From NCBI GenBank assembly GCA_016928095.1, contig JAFGLL010000096.1, positions 1-34,352 of the forward strand: DNA of 34,352 nt, written 5' to 3'. This stretch comes from Thermoplasmatota archaeon. Lineage in GTDB: Archaea; Thermoplasmatota; Penumbrarchaeia; Penumbrarchaeales; Penumbrarchaeaceae. The notes beneath the pieces were generated by a model. The model did not search any database. It was not told the DNA's origin and was given only the letters and a program-made list of their open reading frames with translations. The position numbers were made by a program, and so were the translations under genes. Shown here piece after piece: positions 6,295-14,716 of the stretch (position 1 is the first letter of the stretch; each line of letters opens with the position of its first letter).

Positions 6295-6487
6295 ATGCAA
6301 AAGACGTCACATTTCCATTCATCTGGATCTGCTCTCGCATACTTCCATCCATTATCCGTTAACCATTGCAAACAACGTCATACGAATTCATGCAAACAAT
6401 GTCATATTTCCATTGCAACCTCCGTTATATTATATTTAAACCGCGTGCAAAGGACGTTTGATGGATTTCACGCAAAAGAAGTCAGAT
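6295..6487. repeat. Cluster of six degenerate direct repeats (ATGCAAACAACGTCAT type)
   Basis: Copies near the consensus ATGCAAANRACGTCATATTTCCATT start at 6295, 6365, 6390, 6412, 6445 and 6470. The first and third share the full 25 nt with only a few differences; the others keep GCAAA..ACGT or parts of it. Spacing is irregular (22-70 nt). The arrangement resembles the first cluster at 50-171 and suggests repeated protein-binding sites, such as transposase sites of a decayed insertion sequence or a regulator array. No gene lies between 6256 and 6610; a TATA-like TTTAAATATAATATAA is at about 6424-6440. Confidence 0.55.
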
Positions 6488-6610
6488 CCAAATCCTTTCG
6501 GGAGACCTCTTCGAAGGATAAGAACGGAATTCCGCTTTCATATGCAAGTGATCTTCGCTTCCCATTTCCCCTCTTCACACATCCATCCGCAAATACCTGA
6601 AAATAGATGT

Positions 6611-7720
6611 TCAGCTCATGATATCGTTCACGATCTCCTTGATTCCTTTCTCACAAAACCCGGCCAACTCTCTGATCCTGGACATGTCACCTGCCTGCAA
6701 CCTGATATCCCTGTCCCTGAAAAAATCGCTTCTCAGGTTGAAACGATATTCCGCGTCATCCGAGATGAATTTGAAGGTCGATCCTTTCAAGTAGTTCAGG
6801 TTGTTCTTCACCAGAAAATCGTCTATGATGTAATGTTCAGAACGATCTCCCAGGATGTCGCTTTTCGAGATCTCCATCGGATCATCCATTCTGATCCTGT
6901 TTCCCTTTATCCTGTTGATCCTCACACCGAAGTGGTCGAAACAATGAAGCAGGAATGACAGGATGGACATGCTCCTTCCGGACCCGATATTGTAAACCTT
7001 TCCGGGAATTCCTTTCTCCCCCAGCGCAATGTAGTATCTCACGATATCATCCACATGCGACCAATCCCGAAAATTGAAAATGTTCCCGACATCCATGTCC
7101 GAATTGGACAGAACACAACCTTTCACATGATCGGCTATCCTGGAAGTTACAAAATCGGGACCCCTTCCGGGGCCTTCGACGTTGTAGCTCCTTGCACAGA
7201 CACCATCGATACCGGGATATCCGAGAACAAGGTACTCACCCATCACCTTGGATGTGGCATAAGGGCTCATGGGCCTCAGCGGATCCCCTTCCCTCGAGGG
7301 GATCTCCGGTAACCTTGAAGGTTCTGTGATATGACCGAGGTCCACTCTCATCTCCTCGAACTGATCAAGGGAGACAAGAGGCTCCCCATATTCCTCCGAA
7401 GATCCGGAGAAAACGACCCTTGTCCCCTCTTCGAGCGGACCAAGAAGGTTCAGTGTTCCGTTCACGTTCACATCATATGTGAGGCGTGGTTCCCTGAAAC
7501 TCAACCCAACGGATGATATCGCAGCAAAATGATACACCAGATCGGGCGATATCTCTTTCAGGACCCCCTTGAGCCAGTCCCTGTCAAGGATACTACCCCT
7601 GATATCGACACATTGACCTTCCCTGAGCCCCAGACCAAGAACATCGTGTTTGGAGGAACTCAGGGTCCGATGGAGTCTGCTTCCTATGAAACCATCCGCT
7701 CCGGTGATCAGGATCCTCAT
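6611..7720 (-). CDS. NAD(P)-dependent sugar epimerase/reductase, Rmd-like
   Basis: This extended SDR protein begins '[16 protein letters not shown]' (dinucleotide motif GADGFIG). It has '[11 protein letters not shown]' and the catalytic '[13 protein letters not shown]' (YxxxK), then '[15 protein letters not shown]' and '[15 protein letters not shown]', as in GDP-6-deoxy-4-keto-mannose reductases. I start it at the ATG at 7720 (369 aa), which overlaps the gmd stop as ATGA. The longer ORF-track start adds 21 residues read inside gmd. Coupling to gmd supports reduction to GDP-D-rhamnose, although a Fcl-type or other epimerase role cannot be excluded. The last 80-90 residues (after 'YLKGSTFKF') are a longer tail than typical Rmd. 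Confidence 0.75.
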   Translation of the reverse strand: MRILITGADGFIGSRLHRTLSSSKHDVLGLGLREGQCVDIRGSILDRDWLKGVLKEISPDLVYHFAAISSVGLSFREPRLTYDVNVNGTLNLLGPLEEGTRVVFSGSSEEYGEPLVSLDQFEEMRVDLGHITEPSRLPEIPSREGDPLRPMSPYATSKVMGEYLVLGYPGIDGVCARSYNVEGPGRGPDFVTSRIADHVKGCVLSNSDMDVGNIFNFRDWSHVDDIVRYYIALGEKGIPGKVYNIGSGRSMSILSFLLHCFDHFGVRINRIKGNRIRMDDPMEISKSDILGDRSEHYIIDDFLVKNNLNYLKGSTFKFISDDAEYRFNLRSDFFRDRDIRLQAGDMSRIRELAGFCEKGIKEIVNDIMS

Positions 7721-8730
7721 TGTTCCAGCTCCGCTTTCATCATCTTCCGAACAAGTGTCCGAAAATCGGTCTTGGGTTCCCATCCAAGCTCTTTTTTGGC
7801 CTTGGAGGGGTCACCCCTCAGATGGTCGACCTCGGACGGTCTGAAGTACTTCGGATCTATTTTTACGAGAACATTTCCATTGGGATCGATACCCACCTCT
7901 TTCAAACCCTCTCCCTCCCATGTTATCTCGATACCCGCCTCCCTGAACGCTATCTCCACGAACTCCCTTACGGAATGTGTTTCATTTGTCGAGATAACAT
8001 AATCATCCGCTTCATCTTGCTGGAGCATGAGCCACATCGCTTCCACGTAATCGGGGGCATAACCCCAGTCCCTTTTTGCATTTATGTTACCCAGAGACAA
8101 TATTTTCATCTTTCCATCCAATATGTCCTTGATGGATAGGGTTATTTTCCTTGTTACGAAATTCTCACCTCTCCTTGGCGATTCATGATTGAACAGGATG
8201 CCGTTGGAGTTGAACATCCCGTATGCTTCCCGGTAGTTCTTCGCGATCCAGAACGAATAAAGTTTTGCCACTCCATAGGGACTTCTGGGATGAAAGGGAG
8301 TGTTTTCCGTTTGCGGGATCTCCTTCACCTCACCGTACAGCTCGCTGGTACACGCATTGTATATCCTTGTCCGCTCCACAAGTCCCAGCAGACGTACCGC
8401 TTCCAGTATCCTCAATGTACCCAACCCATCGGTATTGGCCGTGTACTCGGGGACATCGAATGATATCTGCACATGGGATTGGGCCGCAAGATGGTATATC
8501 TCATCCGGCTCGATCGTCTTTATTATTCTGATCAGGTTCGATGAATCTGTCATATCGCCATAATGCAGGATGAAATCCTCATTGCTCCTGAGATGGTCTA
8601 TCCTCTTCCTGTTGAAACTGGATGACCTCCTCACGAGACCATGCACCCGGTATCCCTTTTCAAGAAGTAATTCTGATAGATAGGACCCATCCTGACCGGT
8701 GACGCCTGTTATCAATGCGGTTCTGTTCAT
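7717..8730 (-). CDS. gmd: GDP-mannose 4,6-dehydratase
   Basis: The 337-aa product has the Gmd signature '[19 protein letters not shown]' with the NADP-binding GVTGQDG at 9-15. It also has '[14 protein letters not shown]' and the active-site blocks '[11 protein letters not shown]' and '[10 protein letters not shown]' (YxxxK). '[21 protein letters not shown]' is nearly invariant in the family. It converts GDP-D-mannose to GDP-4-keto-6-deoxy-D-mannose for the coupled downstream reductase. I prefer ATG 8730 over GTG 8739, because GGAG lies 8 nt before that ATG and the family starts there. Length matches the usual 320-370 aa. It probably feeds deoxyhexose into surface glycans. Confidence 0.93.
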   Translation of the reverse strand: MNRTALITGVTGQDGSYLSELLLEKGYRVHGLVRRSSSFNRKRIDHLRSNEDFILHYGDMTDSSNLIRIIKTIEPDEIYHLAAQSHVQISFDVPEYTANTDGLGTLRILEAVRLLGLVERTRIYNACTSELYGEVKEIPQTENTPFHPRSPYGVAKLYSFWIAKNYREAYGMFNSNGILFNHESPRRGENFVTRKITLSIKDILDGKMKILSLGNINAKRDWGYAPDYVEAMWLMLQQDEADDYVISTNETHSVREFVEIAFREAGIEITWEGEGLKEVGIDPNGNVLVKIDPKYFRPSEVDHLRGDPSKAKKELGWEPKTDFRTLVRKMMKAELEQ

Positions 8731-8761
8731 GTTCAGCACTCCGGATCATCATCTTTTATTT

Positions 8762-8774
8762 TACTTAATAAGTA
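8762..8774 (-). promoter_or_regulatory. TATA-like palindrome upstream of gmd
   Basis: TACTTA-T-TAAGTA on the minus strand, about 35 nt before the gmd ATG, is followed by AAAATAAAAG. It is the likely TATA region. The 6-bp arms could also be an operator overlapping it. A similar CTTATTAAG forms the TATA-like box of the J-protein gene at about 31231. Confidence 0.45.
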
Positions 8775-8775
8775 C

Positions 8776-9556
8776 ATAGCAACATCTGGGAACGATGCCC
8801 CTTCCATCACAGGATATGGCCCTCAGTTCAGAAACACCGCTGATGGACTGTGAATATCATGAAACCCGGACATTGGTCTATTCTGCTCTATTTCCCAAAA
8901 ACATCTATCCTTCTTATTTAAACATTCATCTGACCGATATGAAAAGGAAAGGGGATCTTGATCATATCCATTAAAAAAGGGTATATTTAAAGGGCTGTTC
9001 AATTCCATTCATGATACTGCCCATGCACGAACGTAATCATGCGGAGAATTCGAATATGACCCCGGGGCGGGTGGGTGGGATTGGAAAATATGAAGATCTT
9101 GCCATATCAGCTTCCGACCTTCATCTCCCGCGCGATCTCCCGACCCAGAGCGAATTCCTCCTTCTCTGGGCGACCGTGGTGGCGAACCTGGGTCCAGGTG
9201 GATGGTGCGGGTCCGAGAACAATGTACATGACCAGGACTGGGTACGATGCCCCTCCCTTCATAGACCGTCAGTATCTCCGTTAAGCAGCACCGCTCATTA
9301 TAATGATCCTCACGTGATCGATCCCTTATCCGGAGTGTATGGCGGTCCACTCTGATAATTGTTATTCCCGGTCGATATTCGATCAATCATTCGAGGGCAG
9401 AGGAGTTCCAATAACAGAGGATTTTGCTTGATTGTCCAATGACATATGGAATGAACTCCTGAATGGAAATATTGGACCCGATCATGGAACTACCATTTCG
9501 CAGGTATGATACATGATACAGTATGAACTCAGTCGTTCCATTGCCCATGTCAACCA
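8776..9556. other. Low-information intergenic region
   Basis: There is no convincing gene over about 780 nt. The ORF-track entries here (8823..9008 -, 9009..9386 -, 9011..9355 +, 9075..9284 +) lack family features and ribosome binding sites. TATA-like GTATATTTAAAGG occurs at about 8979-8991. Only one short frame (9107-9262, listed separately) has a protein-like composition. The region is probably decayed accessory DNA. Confidence 0.5.
9107..9262 (-). CDS. Possible 51-aa small protein or gene remnant
   Basis: The minus-strand frame begins 'MKGGASYPVLVMYIVLGPAP' and ends 'EKEEFALGREIAREMKVGS'. The C-terminal half has the composition of a real charged amphipathic helix, unlike the Arg/Pro/Ser-rich shadow frames around it. 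A GGAGAT lies about 12 nt before the ATG. I recognise no family. It could be the end of a decayed gene or a genuine small protein. Confidence 0.25.
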   Translation of the reverse strand: MKGGASYPVLVMYIVLGPAPSTWTQVRHHGRPEKEEFALGREIAREMKVGS

Positions 9557-9739
9557 TCAGGTCAGATGACCGCTGGAACTTATCGATGCTTCGATCAGCG
9601 TCCTGCTCTGATCGATCAGGTCCGAGATGGCCTCGTCCCTGGTCTTCCCGGTCCCGGTGGTCCCCAATTCGGGGCAGGAGATGATGATCAGATCCCCTCT
9701 CGTTTCGGTTCGCGTGCTGAGATCGAGAATGACCCGCAT
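9557..9739 (-). CDS. Orphan HicB-like (UPF0150) protein
   Basis: The product starts 'MRVILDL' and carries 'GDLIIISCPELGTTGTGKTRDEAISDLIDQ'. This is the compact strand-strand-helix HicB fold with the characteristic CPEL...G.T.DEA pattern. It ends after about 60 residues, so the C-terminal DNA-binding domain of full HicB antitoxins is missing. No HicA-type toxin is next to it. The ORF track starts at ATG 9757. TTTTATTTACTT is only about 12 nt before that codon but about 30 nt before ATG 9739, so a leaderless start at 9739 is preferred. Role unknown. Confidence 0.55.
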   Translation of the reverse strand: MRVILDLSTRTETRGDLIIISCPELGTTGTGKTRDEAISDLIDQSRTLIEASISSSGHLT

Positions 9740-9835
9740 CGATATGTAACAGTCCATTTGAAGTAAATAAAACCTATCAATAGAATATCGTTCATGGAAA
9801 TTGGTCCATCCGCGGTTCGACCATTGACAGCTGGG

Positions 9836-10174
9836 TCAAACCCTGCCGAAATCGTCCTGGTACCTTATGATATCGTCCTCTCCCAGATAGTCCCCTAGCT
9901 GGACCTCGATCATCCTTAGCACTGTCCCGCCCGGGTTCGCCACCCGGTGTTTCTGACCGACCCCTATCTCCACGACGTCACCCCTGAAAAACCGTTTCTC
10001 GTGACCGTCCAGGGTGACATCCGCTTCCCCGTGAACGATCACCCACCTCTCGGACCTGCGGGCGTGTGATTGATAGCTCAGCCTCTTTCCGGGCAAGACC
10101 TCGATGACCTTCACCTTGCAGTCGTCGCCTTCATCAACAACAGTGAAAACGCCCCATGGCCTGTCTTCCGTCAT
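9836..10174 (-). CDS. Stand-alone type II mannose-6-phosphate isomerase cupin
   Basis: The 112-aa product is a single cupin matching the C-terminal PMI domain of bifunctional ManC/AlgA enzymes: 'RPWGVFTVVDEG', 'KVKVIEVLPGKRLSYQSHARRSERWVIVHGEA', 'HRVANPGG' and 'IEVQLGDYLGEDDIIRYQDDFGR'. The histidines and glutamate of the QxHxxRxExW and HR motifs would bind the metal. It interconverts fructose-6-P and mannose-6-P and so supplies mannose for GDP-mannose, the Gmd substrate. There is no pyrophosphorylase domain here, so that gene must be elsewhere. It is divergent from metK, with a 154-nt shared promoter region. Confidence 0.85.
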   Translation of the reverse strand: MTEDRPWGVFTVVDEGDDCKVKVIEVLPGKRLSYQSHARRSERWVIVHGEADVTLDGHEKRFFRGDVVEIGVGQKHRVANPGGTVLRMIEVQLGDYLGEDDIIRYQDDFGRV

Positions 10175-10201
10175 CTATATCCGACCGCCAGATGCATATG
10201 C

Positions 10202-10215
10202 TTCTATTTTAGTTA
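10202..10215 (-). promoter_or_regulatory. TATA-like box of the PMI cupin gene
   Basis: AACTAAAATAGAAG on the minus strand is centred about 34 nt before the ATG at 10174. Confidence 0.4.
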
Positions 10216-10270
10216 TTCCGGTCCCTGTACGGACAGATCGTCGTCGGTCCTTGACGATATTCGAACCATA

Positions 10271-10287
10271 AGAGGACAAAATCCTCT
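10271..10287. promoter_or_regulatory. Inverted repeat upstream of the metK TATA box
   Basis: AGAGGA-CAAAA-TCCTCT has perfect 6-nt arms and ends 9 nt before the metK TATA box. Its position suits an activator or repressor site for the metK-ahcY operon. It could also be chance in a short AT-rich region. Confidence 0.35.
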
Positions 10288-10295
10288 AAAAACCG

Positions 10296-10305
10296 AAAAA
10301 TAAAT
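10296..10305 (+). promoter_or_regulatory. TATA box of metK-ahcY
   Basis: AAAAATAAAT lies 24-33 nt before the metK ATG and no Shine-Dalgarno sequence precedes the start, so the transcript is probably leaderless. Confidence 0.5.
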
Positions 10306-10328
10306 CTATACCCCACCCATCATAGGGC

Positions 10329-11501
10329 ATGCCAAGGAAGAAGCAGTACAGGTTCACGTCGGAGTCGGTCACTGAGGGGCACCCGGATAAAATGGCCGAC
10401 CAGATATCGGATGCTGTTCTGGATTCCCTGCTCTCGCAGGACCCCCTGTCGAGGGTCGCCTGCGAGACGCTGCTGACAACCGGGATGGCCCTGGTGGCAG
10501 GAGAGATAACGACCAAGGGCTATGTTGATGTCCCTGGCGTTGTCAAGGAGACGGTGAAGGGGATCGGATACGATAGTTCCAGCCTCGGGTTCGACCACAG
10601 ATCCTGCGCGGTCCTGACATACATCCACAACCAGTCCCCCGATATCGCGAAGGGGGTCGACCGCGACAACGCACACAGGTTGGAGCAGGGGGCCGGGGAC
10701 CAGGGTCTCATGTTCGGATACGCCAACGATGAAACGCCCGAGCTCATGCCAATGCCGATCGCTCTCGCTCACCGGGTCACCATGAAACTGGCGGAGGTCA
10801 GGAAGAAGAAGGTCCTGAAATATCTCGGGCCCGACGGGAAATCGCAGATCACGGTGGACTATATCGATGACATTCCATCAAAGGTCTCCGCGGTGGTGGT
10901 GGCCTCCCAGCATCGTGAAGGTATAGATCACGACACCATCAAGCAGGACCTCATCAAGAAGGTCGTCATGGAAGCGATACCGAAAGATATGCTGTCCTCC
11001 GAGACAATGTTCCATGTCAACGAGACGGGAGCGTTCGTGTTCGGAGGCCCCGCCGCGGATACCGGTCTCACCGGACGAAAGATAATCGTGGACACCTACG
11101 GAGGGGTGGGCTCCCACGGAGGAGGTGCGTTCTCCGGGAAGGACCCGTCCAAGGTGGACCGTTCCGGTTCATACTATGCGAGGTACATCGCGAAGAACCT
11201 GGTCAAGGCAGGCCTTGCAAGGAAGGTGGAGGTCCAGATCGCTTATGCCATCGGGGTTGCCGAGCCGGTCTCGGTGATGGTCGATGCCTACGGGACGAAC
11301 GCTGTACCGGAAGAGGACATCGAAGGCCTCGTCCTGAAGAACTTCGACATGAGGCCAGCAGCCATCATTGATCAGCTTGACCTTCTCAGGCCCATCTACA
11401 GGAAGACGGCTGCCTACGGGCACTTCGGAAGGGAGCTGCCCGAGTTCACCTGGGAGAGAACGGACATGGCATCCCAGCTCCGGGATGAGGCAGGGTTGTG
11501 A
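10329..11501 (+). CDS. metK: S-adenosylmethionine synthetase, bacterial/eukaryotic type
   Basis: The 390-aa product matches the usual MetK length. It has '[17 protein letters not shown]' (GHPDK at 17-21), the '[12 protein letters not shown]' ATP motif (GAGDQG at 121-126) and '[23 protein letters not shown]' (from 264, P-loop-like). It makes SAM from methionine and ATP. Most archaea use the distinct archaeal MAT family, so this enzyme was probably gained from bacteria. It is followed 4 nt later by ahcY, linking SAM supply with removal of S-adenosylhomocysteine. GC-rich codons match its neighbours, so any transfer is old. Confidence 0.95.
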   Translation: MPRKKQYRFTSESVTEGHPDKMADQISDAVLDSLLSQDPLSRVACETLLTTGMALVAGEITTKGYVDVPGVVKETVKGIGYDSSSLGFDHRSCAVLTYIHNQSPDIAKGVDRDNAHRLEQGAGDQGLMFGYANDETPELMPMPIALAHRVTMKLAEVRKKKVLKYLGPDGKSQITVDYIDDIPSKVSAVVVASQHREGIDHDTIKQDLIKKVVMEAIPKDMLSSETMFHVNETGAFVFGGPAADTGLTGRKIIVDTYGGVGSHGGGAFSGKDPSKVDRSGSYYARYIAKNLVKAGLARKVEVQIAYAIGVAEPVSVMVDAYGTNAVPEEDIEGLVLKNFDMRPAAIIDQLDLLRPIYRKTAAYGHFGRELPEFTWERTDMASQLRDEAGL

Positions 11502-11505
11502 CCAT

Positions 11506-12786
11506 ATGACCTACTGGGAGTTCAATGACCTGCCCGAAGGGGATTACAACGATCTTCTCCGGAGGGGAAAGGACCGCCTGCAGTGGGCACGGACCCACAT
11601 GCCGGTCCTGAACGTGCTCGGGAAGGAGATCTCCGACCGCGGGGCCCTATCCACCATGAAGATCTCAATGGCGCTCCATACCGAAGCGAAAACGGGTATA
11701 CTGGCGCAGACGTTGGCCCGATGCGGGGCAGAAGTCCGCCTCGCTTCCTGCAACCCTCTTTCCACGGACGATCCCGTCGCCCTTGCTCTTCAGCACGAGG
11801 ATGTGTCCCCCGGAAAATTGGAGGTCAGGGCGAGATACGGAGGATCGAACGAGAGGTACTACGAGGCCCTGAACTGGGCACTCGACATCGGTCCCCATAT
11901 CGTCATAGACGACGGAGGGGACCTCGTCAAGCTCCTCCATACCGACAGGAAGGAACTCATCGAAAACGTACTGGGAGGCTGCGAGGAGACGACAACAGGG
12001 ATCATAAGGTTGAGGGCACTCCAGAACGAGGGTAAGCTCAGGTTCCCCGTGATGGATGTCAACGACTGCGACATGAAGCATCTCTTCGATAACCGCTACG
12101 GTACGGGACAGTCGACCATCGACGGCGTATTGAACGCGACGAACCTCACCATAGCGGGGATGCGGGTCGTGGTGGCTGGATACGGATGGTGCGGAAAGGG
12201 TGTCGCAATGAGGCTCAAGGGAATGGGAGCAAACGTAACCGTGTCCGAAGTGGACCCGGTGAAGGGGGTGGAAGCGGCAATGGACGGATTCCGCGTCCTG
12301 CCGCTGGAAAAGGCAGCGAATGAGGCGAACATGGTGATCACCGTAACCGGCTGCAGGAATGTTGTCTCCGCCGATATCATCGACCTGCTTCCTGACGGCT
12401 GCGTGCTGGCGAACTCCGGCCACTTCGATAACGAGATAGATGTCGCCCACCTCCGCTCCTTCCCATCGTTCAGGGCCAGGGAGCATGTTACCGGGTACAG
12501 GATGGGTGACAGGACACTGTACCTCCTGTCGGAAGGACGGCTCGTTAACCTCGCCTCGGGTCAGGGCCACCCTGTAGAGATAATGGACATGTCATTCGCG
12601 ATCCAGGCCGCAGGTGCCGAATATATATCCGCCAACGGGAAGGGCCTCCCTCCCGAGGTGATCCCCTTCCCTCCGGAGCTTGATAAGAAGATCGCCCGCC
12701 TCAAGCTTTTTAACATGGGATACTCTGTCTCGGAGCTGTCGGAGGAACAGAGGATATACCTATCCAGCTGGCAGGAAGGGACCTGA
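11506..12786 (+). CDS. ahcY: S-adenosylhomocysteine hydrolase
   Basis: The 426-aa product starts at ATG 11506; the longer ORF-track start reads into metK. Features seen are 'ALHTEAKTGILAQTL' (H58), 'VIDDGGDLVKLLH' (D135/D136), 'GGCEETTTGIIRL', the catalytic 'DMKHLFDNRYGTGQST' (K191, D195) and the NAD-binding 'VAGYGWCGKGVAMRLKGMG' (GYGWCGKG 225-232). It uses bound NAD+ to split S-adenosylhomocysteine into adenosine and homocysteine, relieving product inhibition of methyltransferases. The 4-nt gap after metK means co-transcription. Length and the short form fit archaeal enzymes. Confidence 0.95.
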   Translation: MTYWEFNDLPEGDYNDLLRRGKDRLQWARTHMPVLNVLGKEISDRGALSTMKISMALHTEAKTGILAQTLARCGAEVRLASCNPLSTDDPVALALQHEDVSPGKLEVRARYGGSNERYYEALNWALDIGPHIVIDDGGDLVKLLHTDRKELIENVLGGCEETTTGIIRLRALQNEGKLRFPVMDVNDCDMKHLFDNRYGTGQSTIDGVLNATNLTIAGMRVVVAGYGWCGKGVAMRLKGMGANVTVSEVDPVKGVEAAMDGFRVLPLEKAANEANMVITVTGCRNVVSADIIDLLPDGCVLANSGHFDNEIDVAHLRSFPSFRAREHVTGYRMGDRTLYLLSEGRLVNLASGQGHPVEIMDMSFAIQAAGAEYISANGKGLPPEVIPFPPELDKKIARLKLFNMGYSVSELSEEQRIYLSSWQEGT

Positions 12787-12818
12787 TCCCATAGGCCGCT
12801 ATACAACCCCTCAACGGG

Positions 12819-12829
12819 ATAATTATTTC
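12819..12829 (+). promoter_or_regulatory. TATA box of nmd3
   Basis: GATAATTATTT is centred about 31 nt before the ATG at 12855. There is no ribosome binding site, so the mRNA is probably leaderless. Confidence 0.5.
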
Positions 12830-12854
12830 TAGGGTGGACAACTAATCCCCCTGG

Positions 12855-13871
12855 ATGCTTTGCTTAAAATGCGGCCAGCGGGAGCAGTTCGCAGACAATC
12901 TCTGCGAGGAATGTTTCCGAGCGAGCGTTCAACCCATCTCTCTGCCTCCGGTGATACACGGGAATGTGTGCAGGACATGCTTCAGGCTGCAGAAGGGCAG
13001 GTCATGGCTGGAGATCGAAGCATCGATCGAGGATGCAGCCGTCCACCTTGCAAAGCTTAATATCGGGATATCCGGCGATGCCCAGAACCCCAGGGTCGAG
13101 CTCTCGGTCGACCTTCAGGACAGTTCCGTTTTCAGGATCTCGGGAAAGGCCAGCTCTGTCTTCAAGGGAGTGATCGTGGAACAGACCCTGTCAACGGAGG
13201 TCAGGTTCCATCTTCAGTCCTGCCCGTTCTGTTCCAGGCAGAGAGGTAACTATTTCGAGGCGGTGATACAGCTTCGGGGCCTCGACACCCTGACGGAGAG
13301 ACAGATCGATGAGCTCCTGCAGAGGATCAGGGACGAGGTCTACTCGACCTCTCTGAAGGACCCCAGGACCTTCATAAGCAACGAGGTGAAGGTCAGGGGG
13401 GGACACGACCTTTACATGGGAGAGAACTCACACGCCCGTCAACTGGCCCAGAAACTGCATGACGAGTATGGCGGGGAGTTCAAGTGGTCATCGTCCCTCT
13501 ACGGTAACAAGGACGGACGGGACATCTACAGGCATACCTATCTCGTGAGGCTCCCCGGATTCGTGGTCGGTGATTATCTGGTAAAAGAGAGCAATGCATA
13601 TCTCGTCACCAAGGTCTTCAAGAGGGTCCAGCTGAAGGAGCTCTCCACAAGGAGAGATATCACGGTCGATCTCCAGGATGCAATGTCCATGAGGATCTTC
13701 AAAGCCGAGCATGTCGAGGTGGAGCTGGTGGTCATCATGCAGACCGATAAGGAGGTGCAGTTGCTCCATCCCACGACAATGAGACCGGTGGACCTGCTGA
13801 AACCGGAACCTGTAACGTTCGGGGAGAAGGCCAGATGCGTTTATATTGAAGACGAGCTGTATCTTGTCTAG
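12855..13871 (+). CDS. Archaeal Nmd3 homologue (large-subunit biogenesis)
   Basis: The 338-aa product has the Nmd3 zinc-binding N-terminus with four CxxC pairs: C3/C6, C17/C20, C39/C42 and C123/C126 ('MLCLKCG', 'LCEECFR', 'VCRTCFR', 'SCPFCSRQRG'). The middle includes 'DLYMGENSHARQLAQKLHDEYGGEFKWSSSLYG' and 'VRLPGFVVGDYLV', typical of the family. The C-terminus is an OB/SH3-like beta region ('VELVVIMQTDKEVQLLHP'). Eukaryotic Nmd3 escorts pre-60S subunits; archaeal versions lack the export signals and are thought to act in 50S maturation. The stop (TAG) shares a CTAG with the stop of the convergent pilin-like gene. Confidence 0.9.
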   Translation: MLCLKCGQREQFADNLCEECFRASVQPISLPPVIHGNVCRTCFRLQKGRSWLEIEASIEDAAVHLAKLNIGISGDAQNPRVELSVDLQDSSVFRISGKASSVFKGVIVEQTLSTEVRFHLQSCPFCSRQRGNYFEAVIQLRGLDTLTERQIDELLQRIRDEVYSTSLKDPRTFISNEVKVRGGHDLYMGENSHARQLAQKLHDEYGGEFKWSSSLYGNKDGRDIYRHTYLVRLPGFVVGDYLVKESNAYLVTKVFKRVQLKELSTRRDITVDLQDAMSMRIFKAEHVEVELVVIMQTDKEVQLLHPTTMRPVDLLKPEPVTFGEKARCVYIEDELYLV

Positions 13872-14716
13872 GTCATCGTTACCCTGAAGAACGTCATTTT
13901 CACGGAAAGTGAATCAACGTTGTATATTGTGATCGTGAAGGTCCCGGTGTTCGCGTCATAAACCGTTACATAGTCCCCGGGCGAGCTGAGCGATTCTTCG
14001 GACAACATATCATCGATCGTCTTCTGCCATACCTCTTCCTGTTCCGTATGGATCACAATGGTGATCGTCTGATCTTCAAGGGCGTAGTCCGATGATTCTT
14101 CAACAAGCAGTGAAGAGGAGATCATGTAGCTCCCGGCCCCACTGAAACCCACATCTGTCCCTTGTATGTTCTGAAGAAGGACATAGACCCTGAGGTTCTC
14201 CGATACCTCACCCTTATCCAACATGTCCACCATTATGTTGGGTGGCCCCTTCAGGACAGATGAGTCTCCCTGGTCCCTTATGATCGCCCCACCTTCAAGC
14301 AGTATGTCCTGGTCCTCGACGTAAAGGTTGTCGGAGCGATAGAGTATCGTACCCCTGCTCTGACCGTAAGTGAATCCCCCACCGGAAACGGACATCTGAC
14401 CCATCTCCTCCTCGATGGAGAGAGAGCCTGTCATCCTCCCGAACCCGAATACCGGCCCTCCTCTGGAACCAAGGGTCATCTTGGTCGTCATCGATGTACC
14501 AGGGTCGCCCCCCACCGATAATGTGTCAAGACCTGATTTTAGGTCCATGAAGGAATCCATCACATTGTTCAGGGTCTGAGCCTCGATATCCTTGCCCCAA
14601 GCTGGCATGTAGGTGGAAAATACCATACCCATGAATGATATTATGATGGCCGTTATCATTATCATGGATACGACATTGGTCACACCATCCGTTCTCTCTA
14701 CCCCTACCGACCTCAT
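13868..14716 (-). CDS. Pilin-like membrane protein A (DUF7289-like)
   Basis: The 282-aa product has a charged N-terminus (MRSVGVERTDG) followed by a hydrophobic helix at about 12-36 ('VTNVVSMIMITAIIISFMGM'). Next come 'WGKDIEAQTLNNVMDSFMDLKSGL' (a helix continuing from the membrane, as in archaeal pilin-like DUF7289 proteins) and a beta-rich exported domain (40-282). It would be processed or anchored like a minor pilin. It is the last gene of the giant-protein operon, overlapping its upstream neighbour by ATGA, and ends in the CTAG shared with nmd3. It has the same layout as the upstream gene but little sequence identity. Confidence 0.65.
   Translation of the reverse strand: MRSVGVERTDGVTNVVSMIMITAIIISFMGMVFSTYMPAWGKDIEAQTLNNVMDSFMDLKSGLDTLSVGGDPGTSMTTKMTLGSRGGPVFGFGRMTGSLSIEEEMGQMSVSGGGFTYGQSRGTILYRSDNLYVEDQDILLEGGAIIRDQGDSSVLKGPPNIMVDMLDKGEVSENLRVYVLLQNIQGTDVGFSGAGSYMISSSLLVEESSDYALEDQTITIVIHTEQEEVWQKTIDDMLSEESLSSPGDYVTVYDANTGTFTITIYNVDSLSVKMTFFRVTMT

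Noticed and set aside
7721-7783. Longer start for the Rmd-like protein in the ORF track
   Set aside because: The extra 21 residues are read within gmd; the dinucleotide-binding motif begins right after the ATG at 7720.
8823-9008. 61-aa minus-strand ORF upstream of gmd
   Set aside because: No ribosome binding site, random-looking composition, and it ends close to the gmd promoter without features of a leader peptide.
11665-12570. 301-aa minus-strand ORF opposite ahcY
   Set aside because: His/Val/Arg-rich shadow of a clearly conserved enzyme.
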